Shown: positions 11,632-23,338 of the stretch, one piece after another
Position numbering within the stretch: position 1 is the stretch's first letter
How the letters are laid out: each line of letters begins with the position of its first letter
Assembly (NCBI RefSeq): GCF_009730915.1
Contig: NC_052496.1
Location: 729,875-793,874 of the forward strand
DNA length: 64,000 bases
Source of the DNA: Dioscorea cayenensis subsp. rotundata
Taxonomy: Eukaryota; Streptophyta; Magnoliopsida; Dioscoreales; Dioscoreaceae
Direction of reading: 5' to 3'
The notes under the pieces: generated by a model
The model's database searches: none
The model's input: only the letters and a program-made list of their open reading frames with translations
Told to the model about the DNA's origin: nothing
Translations under genes and position numbers: made by a program

Positions 11632-13590
11632 TTAGAGTTTATGCAGCTTGAACTGAGCTCCATGCTGTGGCTCAAGAGCAAGAACCATGCATGGTGCATG
11701 GATGTAAGAAGGTGAGAGCTCAAACAAGAAGTGCTGGAGTATCATTCTAAGTCCTATCTTAACTTGAGTCAGTGCAAAGCTTTGGACAATGCATATCCGA
11801 GGACCAGCACCAAACGGAAAGAAAGCACCTGCAACTTTGGATGCTTTTGATATCCCTTCTGCAAACCTCTCTGGTTTAAACTCTTTTACATCTTCTCCCC
11901 AGAATTCAGCGTCATGGTGAATGAAGAGTATAGGCAGTGAGAGTATCACTCCTGGAGGGTAACTAATTCCGCCAACTTCTATTTGTTTGTGTGTCATTCT
12001 TGCTAAGAAAGATATTGGTGGATATAACCTGAGAACTTCATATAGAATCATGGTCACCTGTCACCCCACAAACATTAGAAGGATAATTAAATGAAATGCC
12101 TGGTTGAACAAATTTCAAAAATATTCAAAGAACAAAATATTTCAGTAGTTACAATCTTCAAGCGGCTCAATCCATCCATGTCAGGTGTGTTCTTCCCAAA
12201 GACTTGAAGAACCTCTTCTCTTGCCTTAGCCTGCCGGTGTGGATACATGCTCAACAAAATCATTGTCCATGTGAGCAAAGCTGAAGTAGTCTCTTTCCCT
12301 GAAAAGTAGAACAGTTTGCACTCTTCAATCACATCCTGAGTAGTCATCACTCTGTTTTTGGAATTCCCATGCTCTTCAGCCTCTTTCATGTTGGACTCCA
12401 ATAGTATGCCCGGCCAGAAGATCATTCTTGCTACCTTTCCCCATTCTCATGGCCTTCTTTCTTTTCTCAATCATGCCTTTTATTATTCCTTCCATCTCTT
12501 TGTCAACTTGGCTTATTTTTTTGTTCATTGGTGTGGGCAGAAACCTGAGCAAACTACAGTTAATTTCTACCCTCATGATGAAGATAAAAAACAGAGTGAC
12601 ATTATAGTAAGGAAGATTACTTGAAAGAAGACATACCGGTAACCAGGGATAAGCACACTCTGAATTGCTGGCAAAAGAAGCTGGATTTTCTCTCTTAGCA
12701 GTTGAAATATTCTTCTTCCTTCTTCGTCGTTGCTACCAAATGCTGTCCTGGAGATGACGTCTTTTGTGAGATTTTGAAGCTCTGGAAACACATCTAATTC
12801 CAAGTAGCCTTCATCAGGGATCATCTTGTCCCATTTTCTAATTAGATCACCGCAAGATGTAGAGAATGCTGGTAACATTAGCTGCATACAAACCATAATA
12901 ATAATAATAATAATTTTAAAAGGTGGATAAAACCACTGCAGTTAAAAAAGGAAAAGCAACAAAAGCACTAAACAATAGACAAGGATCGCTCATACCACAA
13001 AGAGTGATATTGCAGTCACAAAACAAAACAAAAGAAGGAAAAAACAACACCCCCGGGCCGACACCAACAAAACAGAACAACTACTCCATATTATCGACGG
13101 GGGCCTCCTCGGCATCAGTGTCCACCCTGTCAAGATGACGCCTCGACTCCAGGAACTCCAGACTGCGTTTCACAGTAGCCATGGAATCAATCAATCTCTC
13201 CTTGGCGCTATCTGCAAGAGCATCGAACCACGATAGAGACATTCGATTAATACAAATTACAAACCATAATATTGATGTCATGAAATTATGAACTCAATTT
13301 ATCCTGATAGTACAATATATATAAACATATATAAGTAAAAATGGATAAACCAATGGTATAGTGGTTACCTTAAATTCTCCAAGTGAAAAGCAGGGTTGAT
13401 GATTTTTCGATATGTGGCCCATTTTTCACCTTCATGACTTACACAAGTCCTTGAAGTAGAAATTTAGTGATTGGTGTCGGTGTCGATTTTATAAATTGGC
13501 CAAATTTTTTAACCAAAATTTCTTTGCCCAACTCTGGATCCATTAAACTTACTCTTGGAATAGGTCCAAGCCAAGTGAGGGATATTTTAC
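11632..13590 (-). pseudogene. CYP72A-type cytochrome P450 pseudogene (P450-B)
   Basis: Exons 2-5 of the CYP72A plan are recognisable at 13590-13369, 12881-12637, 12544-12153 and 12057-11632, but the gene is broken four ways. Exon 1 is absent from 13591-14399. Exon 2 has about two extra bases near 13437-13446, which shift the frame and create a stop. Exon 4 carries four extra bases (a CCGG-like insertion near 12409-12414) after the codons for KNDLL. In the haem loop [12 protein letters not shown] the last conserved Gly of FxxGxRxCxG has become Val. The I-helix AGQETTS has become SGKETTS. Exons 3 and 5 are still open over full length, so decay is fairly recent. A LINE fragment lies in the exon 2-3 intron. 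Confidence 0.9.
12901..13257 (-). mobile_element. LINE 3' fragment in the P450-B intron, 14-bp target duplication
   Basis: The 14-mer TACAAACCATAATA occurs at 12887-12900 and 13258-13271. The insert, read on -, ends the reverse-transcriptase frame with KERLIDSMATVKRSLEFLES, which resembles the LINE C-terminus at 24100-24228. Its 3' end is GTGGTTTTATCCACC-like followed by a (TTA)n tail. It sits just upstream of the exon 3 splice acceptor of the pseudogene. Confidence 0.82.
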
Positions 13591-14358
13591 CTATATTTCA
13601 AATTTATGAATAGTTCACCATTGTTATTTAATAAGATATTAATTATTTTTTTTAATAAAAAATGGATAGATCATAATTTATTGAAAGAGACATGCTAATT
13701 AATTTTTAATTCAATTTTAGATTGATAATTAGCTTGATATAATTTTCTACAAGAAAAAAGGTTATGAAGTGGGATATGTGCTTTTGTAGACTAGATTGAA
13801 TTCCCAATATTTAAATGGAGAGGCAATTGAAATATCTAAGTCTGCCATTTTCGGGTGTATTTATTTTATTTTAAAAAAAATAAAAAAAAGGAAAATAGAG
13901 AACAATCACAACAAGAACAAAACAGAAACCATAAGAAGAAAAAAAGAAAAATAGCCTAGCGTACGAAGGCCACCGTGGTGTATTTATTATGTTTTTAGTT
14001 AATTTTCTTTATTTTAATTTAATAGGTTATTCTATTTGAATATAATAAATTAAAGAAAGGTTAAAAATGGTCAGATCAACATATATGAAAAATAAAAAAT
14101 TTGAGTTTAAAACATGGGCTTGGACTTTAAATCATGAACAATAATTTAAATACTAAACTATATTTAATTAGTAATAAAAAATATAGACTTGGGCAAGTGG
14201 GCTTAACATTATATATATAAGAAATTTAAAAATAAAAAAACCCAGTTATCCCTTTCTTTTGAGCCGGACCCGGCCAGGATTTAAATCCGGACAACCAGAC
14301 TATATCCGGACCCGGCCCGTAATACTAAAATTTTTGTCCAAACCCGGTTTATTGCCAC

Positions 14359-14399
<41 letters not shown>
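13591..14399. other. P450-B/P450-C spacer: short LINE tail insert and hAT-like terminus
   Basis: No P450 exon 1 is present. An A-rich insert at 13866-13976 is flanked by GGTGTATTTATT (13854-13865 and 13977-13988), fitting a very short LINE 3' end on -. Another tail-like stretch lies at 13640-13670. The segment 14250-14362, with GGACCCGGCC-type repeats and ending GGTTTATTGCCACCCCTA, looks like one end of a hAT-like element; I did not find the partner end. Confidence 0.5.

Positions 14400-14400
<1 letters not shown>
14362..14400. repeat. (TA)n microsatellite abutting the P450-C stop codon
   Basis: About 19 TA units. The last T (14400) is the final base of the P450-C TGA stop on the - strand, so the repeat forms the start of that gene's 3' UTR. 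Confidence 0.9.
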
Positions 14401-14405
<5 letters not shown>

Positions 14406-16982
14406 CTTATGGAGCTTGAGTTGAGCTCCATGCTGTGGTTGAACAGTAAGAACCATGTAGGGTGCATGGATGTAAGAAGGTGAGAGCTCAAACGAGAAGT
14501 GTTGCAGTATTATGCTAAGTCCTATCTTAGCTTCAATCAGTGCAAAGTTCTGGCCAACGCATACACGAGGACCAGCACCAAATGGAAAGAAAGAACCTGC
14601 AACTTTTGAGGCTTTTGATATCCCTTCTGCAAACCTCTCTGGTTTGAACTCTTTTGCATCTTCTCCCCAGAAATCAGGGTCACTGTGAATTAAGAGTATA
14701 GGCAGTGAGAGTATCACTTCTGGAGGGTAACTAACCCCACCAAGTTCCATTGTTTTATATGATCTTCTTGAAAGGAAAGGCACTGGTGGGTATAACCTGA
14801 GAACTTCATATAGAATCATGGTCACCTGTCAATTGTCATGACAAAAATGAGAAGGATCATAAAATGTCTGGTTGAACAACTTATTAAATAATTCAAAGAA
14901 AGAAAGTTTTAAGTAGTTACAATCTTCAAGCGGCTCAATCCATCCATGTCAGGTGTGTTCTTCCCAAACACGTGAAGGACCTCTTCTCTTGCCTTAGCCT
15001 GCCAGTTTGGATACATGCCCAACAAAATCATTGTCCACGTGAGCAGAACTGAAGTTGTCTCTTGCCCTGCTAAGTAGAATAGCTTGCACTCTTGAATCAC
15101 ATCCTCAGTAGTCATCCCTCTGTTTTTGGACTTCTTCCCTTGCACTTCTTTAGCCTCTTTCATATTGGACTCCAATAATATACCCAGAAGATCATTCTTG
15201 CTGCTTTCCCCCTTTCTCATGGCCCTCTCTCTTTTCTCAATCATGTCTCTAAGTATCCTTTTCATCTCTTTGTCAACTTGGCTTCTTTTTTGGTTCATTG
15301 GTGTGGGTAGAAACCTAATCAAATTTGAGTAAAGTTATGCCAGTACGAAGAACACAAAAGATATATAATAAAGTCATATGAAGACTAATTAAAAGAAGGC
15401 ACACCGATAACCAGGGATATAAACACTCTGTATAACTGGAATAATAAGCTGGGTTTGCTCTGTAAGAAGTTCGAATATTCTTCTTCCTTCTTCGTAGCTG
15501 CTACCAAATGCAGTCCTGGAGATGACATCTTGTGTGACATTTTGGATCTCTGGAAACACATCTAATTCCAAGCAGCCTTCATCAGGGATCATCTTGTCCC
15601 ATCTTCTGATTAGCTCACCACAAGATGCAGAGAATGCCGGATACATTAACTGCAAACAATAAATTTGTAGTTACAAAACGTTATGAGCTCATTTTGTACA
15701 GTTAAGAAGTGAAGAGTGGTGACCTTTAACTTCTCCAGATGGAAAGCAGGGTTTATTATCCTTCGATGTTTGGCCCACTTCTCACCTTCATGAGTTAAAA
15801 GTCCTTGCACTAGAAATTTAGCAAGTGGAGTTGTTCTTGGTTTCATAAAATGACCAAATTTGTCTGACAACACTTCTTTGACCAACTCGGGATTCATCAA
15901 AGTTACTCTCGCGAAAGGTCCAAGCCACGTAAAAGATATTTTACCTATGTTGCCGGTGTAACAAGCATATCATAAAGCGTACATCTATAATAACATGAGA
16001 CAACCACCAAATAAATAGCCTATTGGAAGTCGACTTTAAATGGTGGACAAGTGAGGTAAGGTCAAATTTTTTATGCCACAGTACAATAAAGTATTATACT
16101 GATATTATATATATATTGTCAAATATTATATCAGTATTATTCATTAACTGTTCATTAGATTCTCTATAGGAGAAGCCGTATTCTCCACCCTTTCAGGGTT
16201 GTAAGAGAGAGGAGATTTACCATTATATGGTTATGGTCCATGTTATATCATGTTGCCATTATATCTGTATATCTTTTTGACACTCCTTTGTGAGGAAACA
16301 TTTATCACCATTCGTTAAAAAAAAAATTACATTGTATGTAGAAACTAAATAAATTTATCATGTTTCTTCATTTATATGAAATAAATAAATTAAAAAATAA
16401 TCTAAATCATAAAACACATACACTATATGCAGCAAATTAGTGCATACTAACTAATTAGTGTTTAGTCTATTAACACTATTTTTTATATAAAATATTTGTG
16501 ATGCTAAAAACAAGTGAATTCAAACTCTAACCCAAATACAGAGTCTACAGACACAAATGAAAAGTGATGTATAAAACTCAATTAATCACACAAAGTTGAA
16601 GAGCACAGTTGCCATAAAACTCAACTAATCACATGTGCATCTAGGTAAATGGTTTTTCTGTATTTGTAAAGACAAAAATGATAGTGAATAGTAAATGATC
16701 AGTACCGTGATCCTTGATGGCTTTATGAAAGAGAGGGAAGACACGTGAGCCGATGTCATGGCAGTGAAGGGGCAAAGGCCGGGATCTAGCGTCCTTGGTG
16801 AGCCTGACACTGTCCTTGGCATCACCGTAAAGTATCCGGTAGTGGTTGCCGCGGAGGCCCTGCCGCCGGAGCTCACTCTCAATCCGTCTCGGAGTCAACC
16901 AAACCCAATCCAACGTCCTCCATACCCAAAAAGACAGCACCGGCACAACCACAGCCCATAACAACATCATCATCATGGTCAT
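14400..16982 (-). CDS. Cytochrome P450, CYP72A-type (P450-C), intact
   Basis: Five exons, 16982-16706, 15944-15724, 15649-15405, 15314-14921 and 14825-14400 (TGA), give 520 residues. The ATG at 16982 is chosen because a TGA lies in frame just upstream. After a short Met-rich start comes a hydrophobic anchor ([18 protein letters not shown]) and then [19 protein letters not shown], the conserved CYP72A N-terminal region. P450 landmarks: AGQETTS, EVLR, KPERF, and haem loop [12 protein letters not shown] with the ligand Cys near 468. All are conserved, so it should be a working ER monooxygenase. Exon 1-2 (about 760 bases) is the longest intron. PPEV replaces the usual PPGV before the fourth beta region, a minor change. 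The substrate is not known. It lies in the same direction as the other cluster members. Confidence 0.93.
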
Positions 16983-17420
16983 CACTCAAAAGAAACTGAG
17001 AAACTCCCTTTGGAATTTGTAAGCAGTGTGACTGAAGATTTTAACCGCAAAGCTTCTGATGATAAGTATACAAATTCCAATGTATGATTTGAAGCCTTTT
17101 GGATGACGAACAAATTTTTAATTTGGTAGAAGAGTCCAACCGTGGAAAGCCATGAATAATTGCTATTAGATAAGTAGTTTGATGTCATTGATTACATCAC
17201 TGTTAAAATCTTATTTTCTATTTTTATTTTATTTTAATATAAATGTGCCCCATCTAGAACTTTAATTTGAATCATGGTTGTTAAAAGGAGTTGAGCTCAC
17301 TCTAACAATGACAAATCATGCATTTTGAGATGTATGGTGGTGCTATTTAGAAGGTTACCACCTCTGTTTGAGGTCTCCTGTGTGTCACTTTTGTTCGTAT
17401 TTATCTTCATCACTCTTTTT

Positions 17421-17736
17421 TTTTAAATAAAGTAGATAAACCATAAATTTATTAGAGAAAAAGAAAACAAAGTACAAAAAGAAAACATAAACAGTAAACA
17501 TAAGAACGAAGGAAAATACTGAAATTCTCACTAGAGATGAGGAAAACAGTAAACATAAAGAACTAGGAAAGCAAAAAAAAAAATAGGGAGGAACTAAAGC
17601 CGGCGAAATCAGCCATATGGAGACACAAGCCTGCTCAGGGAGGGGAGAAGCAAATTACTCCTAAGTCAAGTTTGGCGCCAAATCGCCAGTGGAGTCTGTG
17701 GATCTGGAGCTCAGGAAGTTTAAAGCGCCGGCGAAG
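17421..17736 (-). mobile_element. LINE 3' fragment with 14-bp target duplication
   Basis: TCATCACTCTTTTT is found at 17407-17420 and 17737-17750. The insert on - begins with the LINE C-terminus (LNFLSSRSTDSTGDLAP, near 17725-17670) and ends in the TAATAAATTTATGGTTTATC tail with A-rich end. It matches the 3' part of the LINE at 23339-24474. Confidence 0.85.
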
Positions 17737-17949
17737 TCATCACTCTTTTTCATCTTTAGTGGATTTCGTGAAGTTTTAATTTGTAGGTGTTTACATGATG
17801 TTTTTTCCGGTTGCCATGCTAGTTTTATATGTGTTTTTCTTGTTTGTTTTTGTTTGTCCCCTTTGTTTTTGTTGCTTTTTTCACTTCTCTATTGCAAAAA
17901 TGGTTGGCTTTACCCTAACATGTGTGATCTCTTGTTGTTTTGTGTATTT

Positions 17950-18545
17950 TTTTTTATTTATTTCTAAAAAGATGGATTGCATTAAACTAAAATGAGTACA
18001 TCAATAAAAAAAAATTTTAAAAAAACATTGAACATAGATAAGTAAAAAAAAAAAACAGAGAGTATATGACAACAAAAAATAGTACATGAGAATAGAAGAG
18101 ACAAAAGACTAAAGAAAAATAGAAAGGATGCGTGCATTCCATCCTAGCCAAATATTCCAAGTGATTACTCGAATGAGTAAATTCCCGCATTCTCGCACAA
18201 AAGTTAGTAGAGCCAAACTACACAAAGACAATACTTTTTGAAGAGAAGAAGGAATAGTTGGAAGTTGAAGAAAGCACCCAAAACAACCCCATATCTATTA
18301 TCCAAAATCACAATGTAGAAATAGATGGTCTATAGATTCTCTTGCAGAGTGATACATGATACATGTTGTAATTAGCAAAGTGTTACACCTTTTCTTGCCC
18401 AAGTTTTTGAGAGTAAAAATTTTGTTTTTCAAACCAAGCCTATTGAAAAGGTTAATTTTTTTGGAAAAATATACTTCCAGAAGTGACAAGTCATTTGGCA
18501 CCAGAGAGTAAGAATTAATTAAGGGATCATCAAAAATTTTTTTTT
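17950..18545 (-). mobile_element. Decayed LINE fragment with zinc-knuckle-like region
   Basis: On - the frame shows NRLGLKNKIFTLKNLGKK, then TCIMYHSARESIDHLFLHCD (about 18400-18300), then a broken WNIWLGWNAR-like stretch. This is the order seen in the reverse-transcriptase C-terminus at 23700-24010. The 3' tail (on + near 17960-18000) is GATGGATTGCATTAAAC-like and A-rich. Limits are approximate and I found no target duplication. Confidence 0.65.
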
Positions 18546-18579
18546 ACCAAACAAAATCTTTCTAAATGTAATCACGGAG

Positions 18580-21185
18580 TGTCACACCCTGAACCCGATT
18601 CGCCATACGCGGTGTGTTGACAAATGACCGCACACCTATTGTGCATAGCACAATAGGCATCCAAGGCCTTAGAACTTATTACAAAACAGAACATACAATC
18701 AAGCAATACTATAAGTTTCAAAAGTCAAGTTTCGAAGAAAATACAAAACTTCCAAAATACATATCTTAGACTTTACAAAACAAACAAAGATTTGATCTCA
18801 ACTAGACCAGGGACAAGCTTGCTACTTGTTCACTTTAGTGAGCTATTAAACTCTTGATCTGAAAAAAATTTAATAACAGATTTTGAGCTTGGCAGCCCAG
18901 TAAGCAACTACTAAAAACATTGGGATCATAAAAAGTCTCAAAATTCAGAATAAAAAACCAGTGATATGATTTAGCAGAATAATTATTAAAATACAATTCA
19001 TAAACAAAACAAAAACTACCATCATAGCCTGATTTTTAGATAAATACAGTATATGTCTCCCAATAACTATGATCCAAACAAAAATATCAAAGTTCATTTG
19101 TTTACCCTCGGTGACTCGAGCCAGAATATCAGAAGCTTTTATTCTTCACCGACAGAAGGTGTGAAACTATAGTCTCTTAACAAAATACTTATCGATATGG
19201 TCAGTGTTTAACCCCCAGTGACAGGGTTAGTTCATTATTAATTAGGGACTAATTTTAATGTCAAAATACTTCATGTTCACAAAACAACAAACTATCAAAG
19301 TTCAGATTGAGCAAAAATAAAGTAATTTGCCTAATAAAATTTTAGCAATCACGTGATCCCGTTTTTATAATATTAAATTAAACCAATTATTTGAATCCAA
19401 ACTTGAAGAAATAATTTATAAAATTTCCAAATAAATGAATAATTAACCTAATTCAAATAAATATAATTACTCAGAAATTCAATGAACTAAAAGATTAGTG
19501 AAATAAATGAGAAATCAATAAAATATCATAAATTAAATTAAAAACTGAAATTTGATATATAATTTGACAATTCAAATAATAAACAAAATAAATCGTGCTA
19601 TCATTTTAACTAATGTCGAATAATACGTATATAAGGATTTTTATGTGATTACTTACCTGATACTCACTAATGCGGTAAACTTTAATTCTGACACCATAAA
19701 GCTTTTGGCATGCCCTATAATTAGGGAAGAAAGCCCAGTAAAACACTAATAGCATAGATTTACAAAATGTAACGGTGTGTAAGAGGATTCCAAGATGCAA
19801 AAATTCTACAAAGGTCGCTAGTGAGCAAAGATAATCCAAAAAAAGATTTCAGAAGGGTGTAAAAACAATAACGATCAAATTATTATTTTACTTCCTAAAT
19901 TTAGAATCTTTCAGGGGTATAAAAGCAATTATCCAATCCAAAGGGCATAAAACAATTCTAGCATGAACATTGAGTACTAAATCCCTCATAACTACTTCAC
20001 ATATACTTTTCCAAATAAAAAAATTCAAAATTATGAGAAAAGTAGGCACATAATACTATCCAAAATTCAAATTATTTGGAGTACTAATCAAATTATAGCA
20101 TTCAAATGAATCTCCGATTATTTATGCAGACTTAAAATTCAGACATATCTCATTCAAACATGCATATCTCTCAATCTACAATTCTAAAATCAATGAAATT
20201 TTACTAACAATCATAAGACTGAATAATAAACAACTTTTATATTTTTCACCTCACCTAATTCAATGTCCATGATCATCAAAATACCCATAAATCTTCATAC
20301 TCTGCACAGAAATACCATCCGAGATAGTTACACTAACAAGGCTATATCTTGCAAACTATAGAAACATAAATTCTAAAATTTCTCAGGTTATTAGGTAACA
20401 TCAATATCTACAGCTTTCATATAATTCTTTATATCTAATTCAGACACGAGAATCATGAAAAAAAATTAAAAACACTCCAAGTCATGCAAAGAAATCTTAT
20501 CCGAGGCACTTGCATGTATAGCCTATATCTTACAGGGTACACATAAAAAAAATCTGAAATTTGGTAGTAAGATAAACAAGATCATTGTCTACAATTTTTA
20601 TATTTTGATATCCTCCAAAATATGTCTCTAGCTCCCAAATTAAGTAGAGATCCCTGTTATACTACCAAAAAACTTCTCAATCTAATAATTATCCTTAAAT
20701 AACTCAAATCTTTCACATCAGAAGAATGGATGGAAACATAAGAATTTAATTTCAACTCTCTAATGAAAATCACAAGATTTAAAGATCCATAATCAAGCTA
20801 CAAAGGAAACTCTAGCCCTAACAACCATCAAAACCTAAACAATAAGAAAAGAAGAACAAGAATACAAAATCTTACCTATGACAAGCCCTAATGGAGAAGC
20901 AATTTCGTCCACGATCAGAAACCAAGATCAGAGTATGACGAGGAGATGAGAGAAGAGGCGGATAAGTTAGGGATAGGTCTCTCTGTTTTTTTTTTTTTCT
21001 AAACGAGAACATGATGATCAAAGGGCCGGGGGTTACAGAGGAGATGATGGGTTATAGGTTACCGAATAGGAAAGATCAGAAAGGTTAAGAAAATATTAAT
21101 GATAAGATCAAGGGTTATTTTAAATTTAAAATTCAAAATATCAAAATATAAATTAAAAAAAGGCTTAATTGGGGGTGGGATCCAT
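18580..21185 (-). mobile_element. Probable long LTR of a retrotransposon (3' LTR or solo LTR remnant)
   Basis: The + strand begins TGTCACACCCTGAACCCG; its complement ends GGGTGTGACA, a common end of plant LTRs. At the other side, read on -, TTTTAAGAGGGAAGATTA is a polypurine-tract-like run directly before TGGATCCCACC, as at the junction of internal region and 3' LTR. Within the LTR, on -, a pyrimidine-rich leader-like stretch (CTCTTCTCTCATCTCCTCG, near 20960-20930) precedes a GTAAG motif (about 20875). The interior is AT-rich and non-coding. A second LTR was not found, so type and ends are uncertain. Confidence 0.4.
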
Positions 21186-21950
21186 AATCTTCCCTCTTAA
21201 AAGAGTTTAGCCCTCCAAACTCTACCAATTGATCAAATAAAATTTGACTATGATATTGATCGAAAGATAAAGGCGCAACAATGAACAATAAATGAGTCTC
21301 AGGTTTGCCTTCAACTCACATCGAACATAACTTAGAATTTAAAACGCATGGGCATCCTCTATTAACACCATATCTGTGTCGTGCTTCTTATCGTCTAACT
21401 CTTAAATATGATTTAAATAACAAACATATTACCACCATTTGAATACATCAAAATGTCTCATTTAGAAACATCAATGCCTGTGGCCTCCTATGAATATGAT
21501 GGCTAAACTAACCAAGTTTTGAAAAAGAAAAAAAAAAAAACCAAAATCCCAATATATTTTTTATCAACTAAAATCCATGTTGCCTACTAAAACCTCATGA
21601 CATGATCATCATAGATCTAATTTTACAACCATCAAGCATCTCTTAAAAATGAGGGAGAACATCAAATTCTACATTTTAAAAGACCCTTCTTGTAATTTAC
21701 ACAACTTTGCAATAGCTTCCTCAAAGTAGCATCAAAACCATAATGGAAACGGCGGTTTAGTAAATATTTTTTGCCTTATCAACATCAACAATGCAATAGA
21801 GTTTTTATTACCTTAGCAATCACCAAGTTTTCACAAACCTTAAATTTGCTTTATTTTTTTCCTCAAATCAAATAGTTTTTTTTTAGAGTCTAACCATCAA
21901 AATTGACTAAGTGCTCAGTCTTTCTCATCCATGACCAAACAAGTTCTACG
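21186..21950. other. AT-rich non-coding segment, possibly internal remnant of the LTR element
   Basis: It follows the polypurine-like tract of the putative LTR. No open frame with recognisable retrotransposon domains remains. The 10-mer ACGGAGTGTC occurs at 18574-18583 and 21948-21957. Confidence 0.3.
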
Positions 21951-21953
21951 GAG

Positions 21954-22640
21954 TGTCTGATGCAGCGATATACTTGAACTGTTGATTCGCGCACGAATAC
22001 CCAGTACAAGCCTTCAAAACCTGTTGATCAAAGATAGCCAGGAATTGGAAAGAGAGTAAATTTTATTACTCAAGAGAATAACTATTACAAAATTGAATTC
22101 CTCTTGCCCATAGGCTTACATTAAATAGAAAAAAAATATCAAAGATATGAAAATAATCCTAAAACGGAGATAATTCGAAAATATACCAAAATTGGTAAAT
22201 TTTCAAATACCGGCAAGAAATAAAAGAGTTAACAAAATAAATACTAACGCCATAAACGGCTTACAAATCAGAGATTTCTAGCCAAAGAAATGACGAAATC
22301 AATTATTACTAAAAATAGCAAAATCAGGGTTTTCGAGGCCTAAACGATGGAATTTGGCCGAAATCATGCATGACTCACGAGTTTGTTGGCCCGTTTCCCA
22401 TTAGACTAGGACCAAGTAACCTAAAAACTACACTGCCCGGCGAATTACTAAAATACCCTTATTACTTCGAGTCCCACTTCCGCATGAACGCGCATGCCAT
22501 CTCCTCAATACGTCCCGCATCAGTGTCCAACTTGATAGAAAGTAAACATAACACACCCACCATTCTACTTCCTCACTTGGCCCACTCTTTTGTACAACAC
22601 ACTCCAACTAATCAATATAATATGAGCTTTTTCGTGTGTA
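21954..22640 (-). mobile_element. LTR-like sequence remnant
   Basis: On - the segment ends in a sequence like AAGTATATCGCTGCATCAGACA, preceded by an A/T-rich transcript-end-like region (ATAAAATTTACTCTC), which resembles the R-U5 end of plant LTRs. The right-hand end is not defined; around 22640 the + strand contains ACAACACACTCC. There is no coding content. Confidence 0.3.
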
Positions 22641-22701
22641 TTATTTTAATTAAGCAAAAAAATATTGGGTGTGTATTATTTTACTGAAGCAAAAAAATAT
22701 T
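22633..22701. repeat. Short tandem duplication (about 35-bp unit, two copies)
   Basis: GTGTGTATTATTTTAATTAA and the following AGCAAAAAAATATT are repeated at once as GTGTGTATTATTTTACTGAA and AGCAAAAAAATATT, with two or three differences. Confidence 0.75.
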
Positions 22702-22919
22702 TTGCAATAAAAGTAGACAAATAGTATAAAACTCTTTACATTTTGTTATCAAAACACATTGCACTTGAACTCGTTACTTGTCAATAAAAATTAATGAAAT
22801 TGAATTTAGAATACTTTTGAATGTATTGATAGATTCGTGTTTTTGATTTACAGGTTAAACAATTTATTCATTATTAGTAAAAAAATAAATTAAAATTCAA
22901 TTCAACTAATGAACAAATT

Positions 22920-23275
22920 TAGAGGTGGTTATAACCACCTCTAATTAGCTATAGAGGCGGTCATAATCATCTCTAAGAGAAATAAAAAATTATTAGTGTA
23001 GAGGTGGCTATAACTACCTCTAAAACATTGAGAAGGTTAAGAAATTATTAGGCTGTTATAACCACCTCTAAAACTATTGAAAAAAAAGGTTAAAAAATTA
23101 TTAATTAGCACCTCTAAAACTATTGAGAAGGGATAAAAAATTATGTGTTATAACAACCTCTAAGTTTTTTATTAGAAACCTACGTCACGGTCTAGAGGTG
23201 AGTGAAAAAATCAACACTATAGCTATTGAAGCGATTAAAACCGCCTCTATATATAGGGCTTGAAAACCACATCTA
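22920..23275. repeat. Array of imperfect palindromes, probably CACTA subterminal region
   Basis: The unit AGAGGTGGTTATAACCACCT and variants (GAGGCGGTCATAATCATCTC, GAGGTGGCTATAACTACCTC) recur about seven times in 350 bases, in both orientations. Repeated GAGGCGGTTTT-type units are typical of the subterminal regions of plant CACTA transposons. No CACTA terminus was found next to it, so it is called a remnant. Confidence 0.5.
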
Positions 23276-23338
23276 AAACCCTAATATATTGCACTATTTT
23301 AATAAAAAATTATCAACAAAAGAACATTAATTGAAAAT

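Noticed and set aside
13081-13281. Small - strand gene ending in KRSLEFLESRR
   Set aside because: It is the C-terminus of a LINE fragment bounded by a 14-bp duplication.
16983-16985. GTG as start of P450-C
   Set aside because: An ATG follows directly at 16982, and plant nuclear genes rarely start at GTG.
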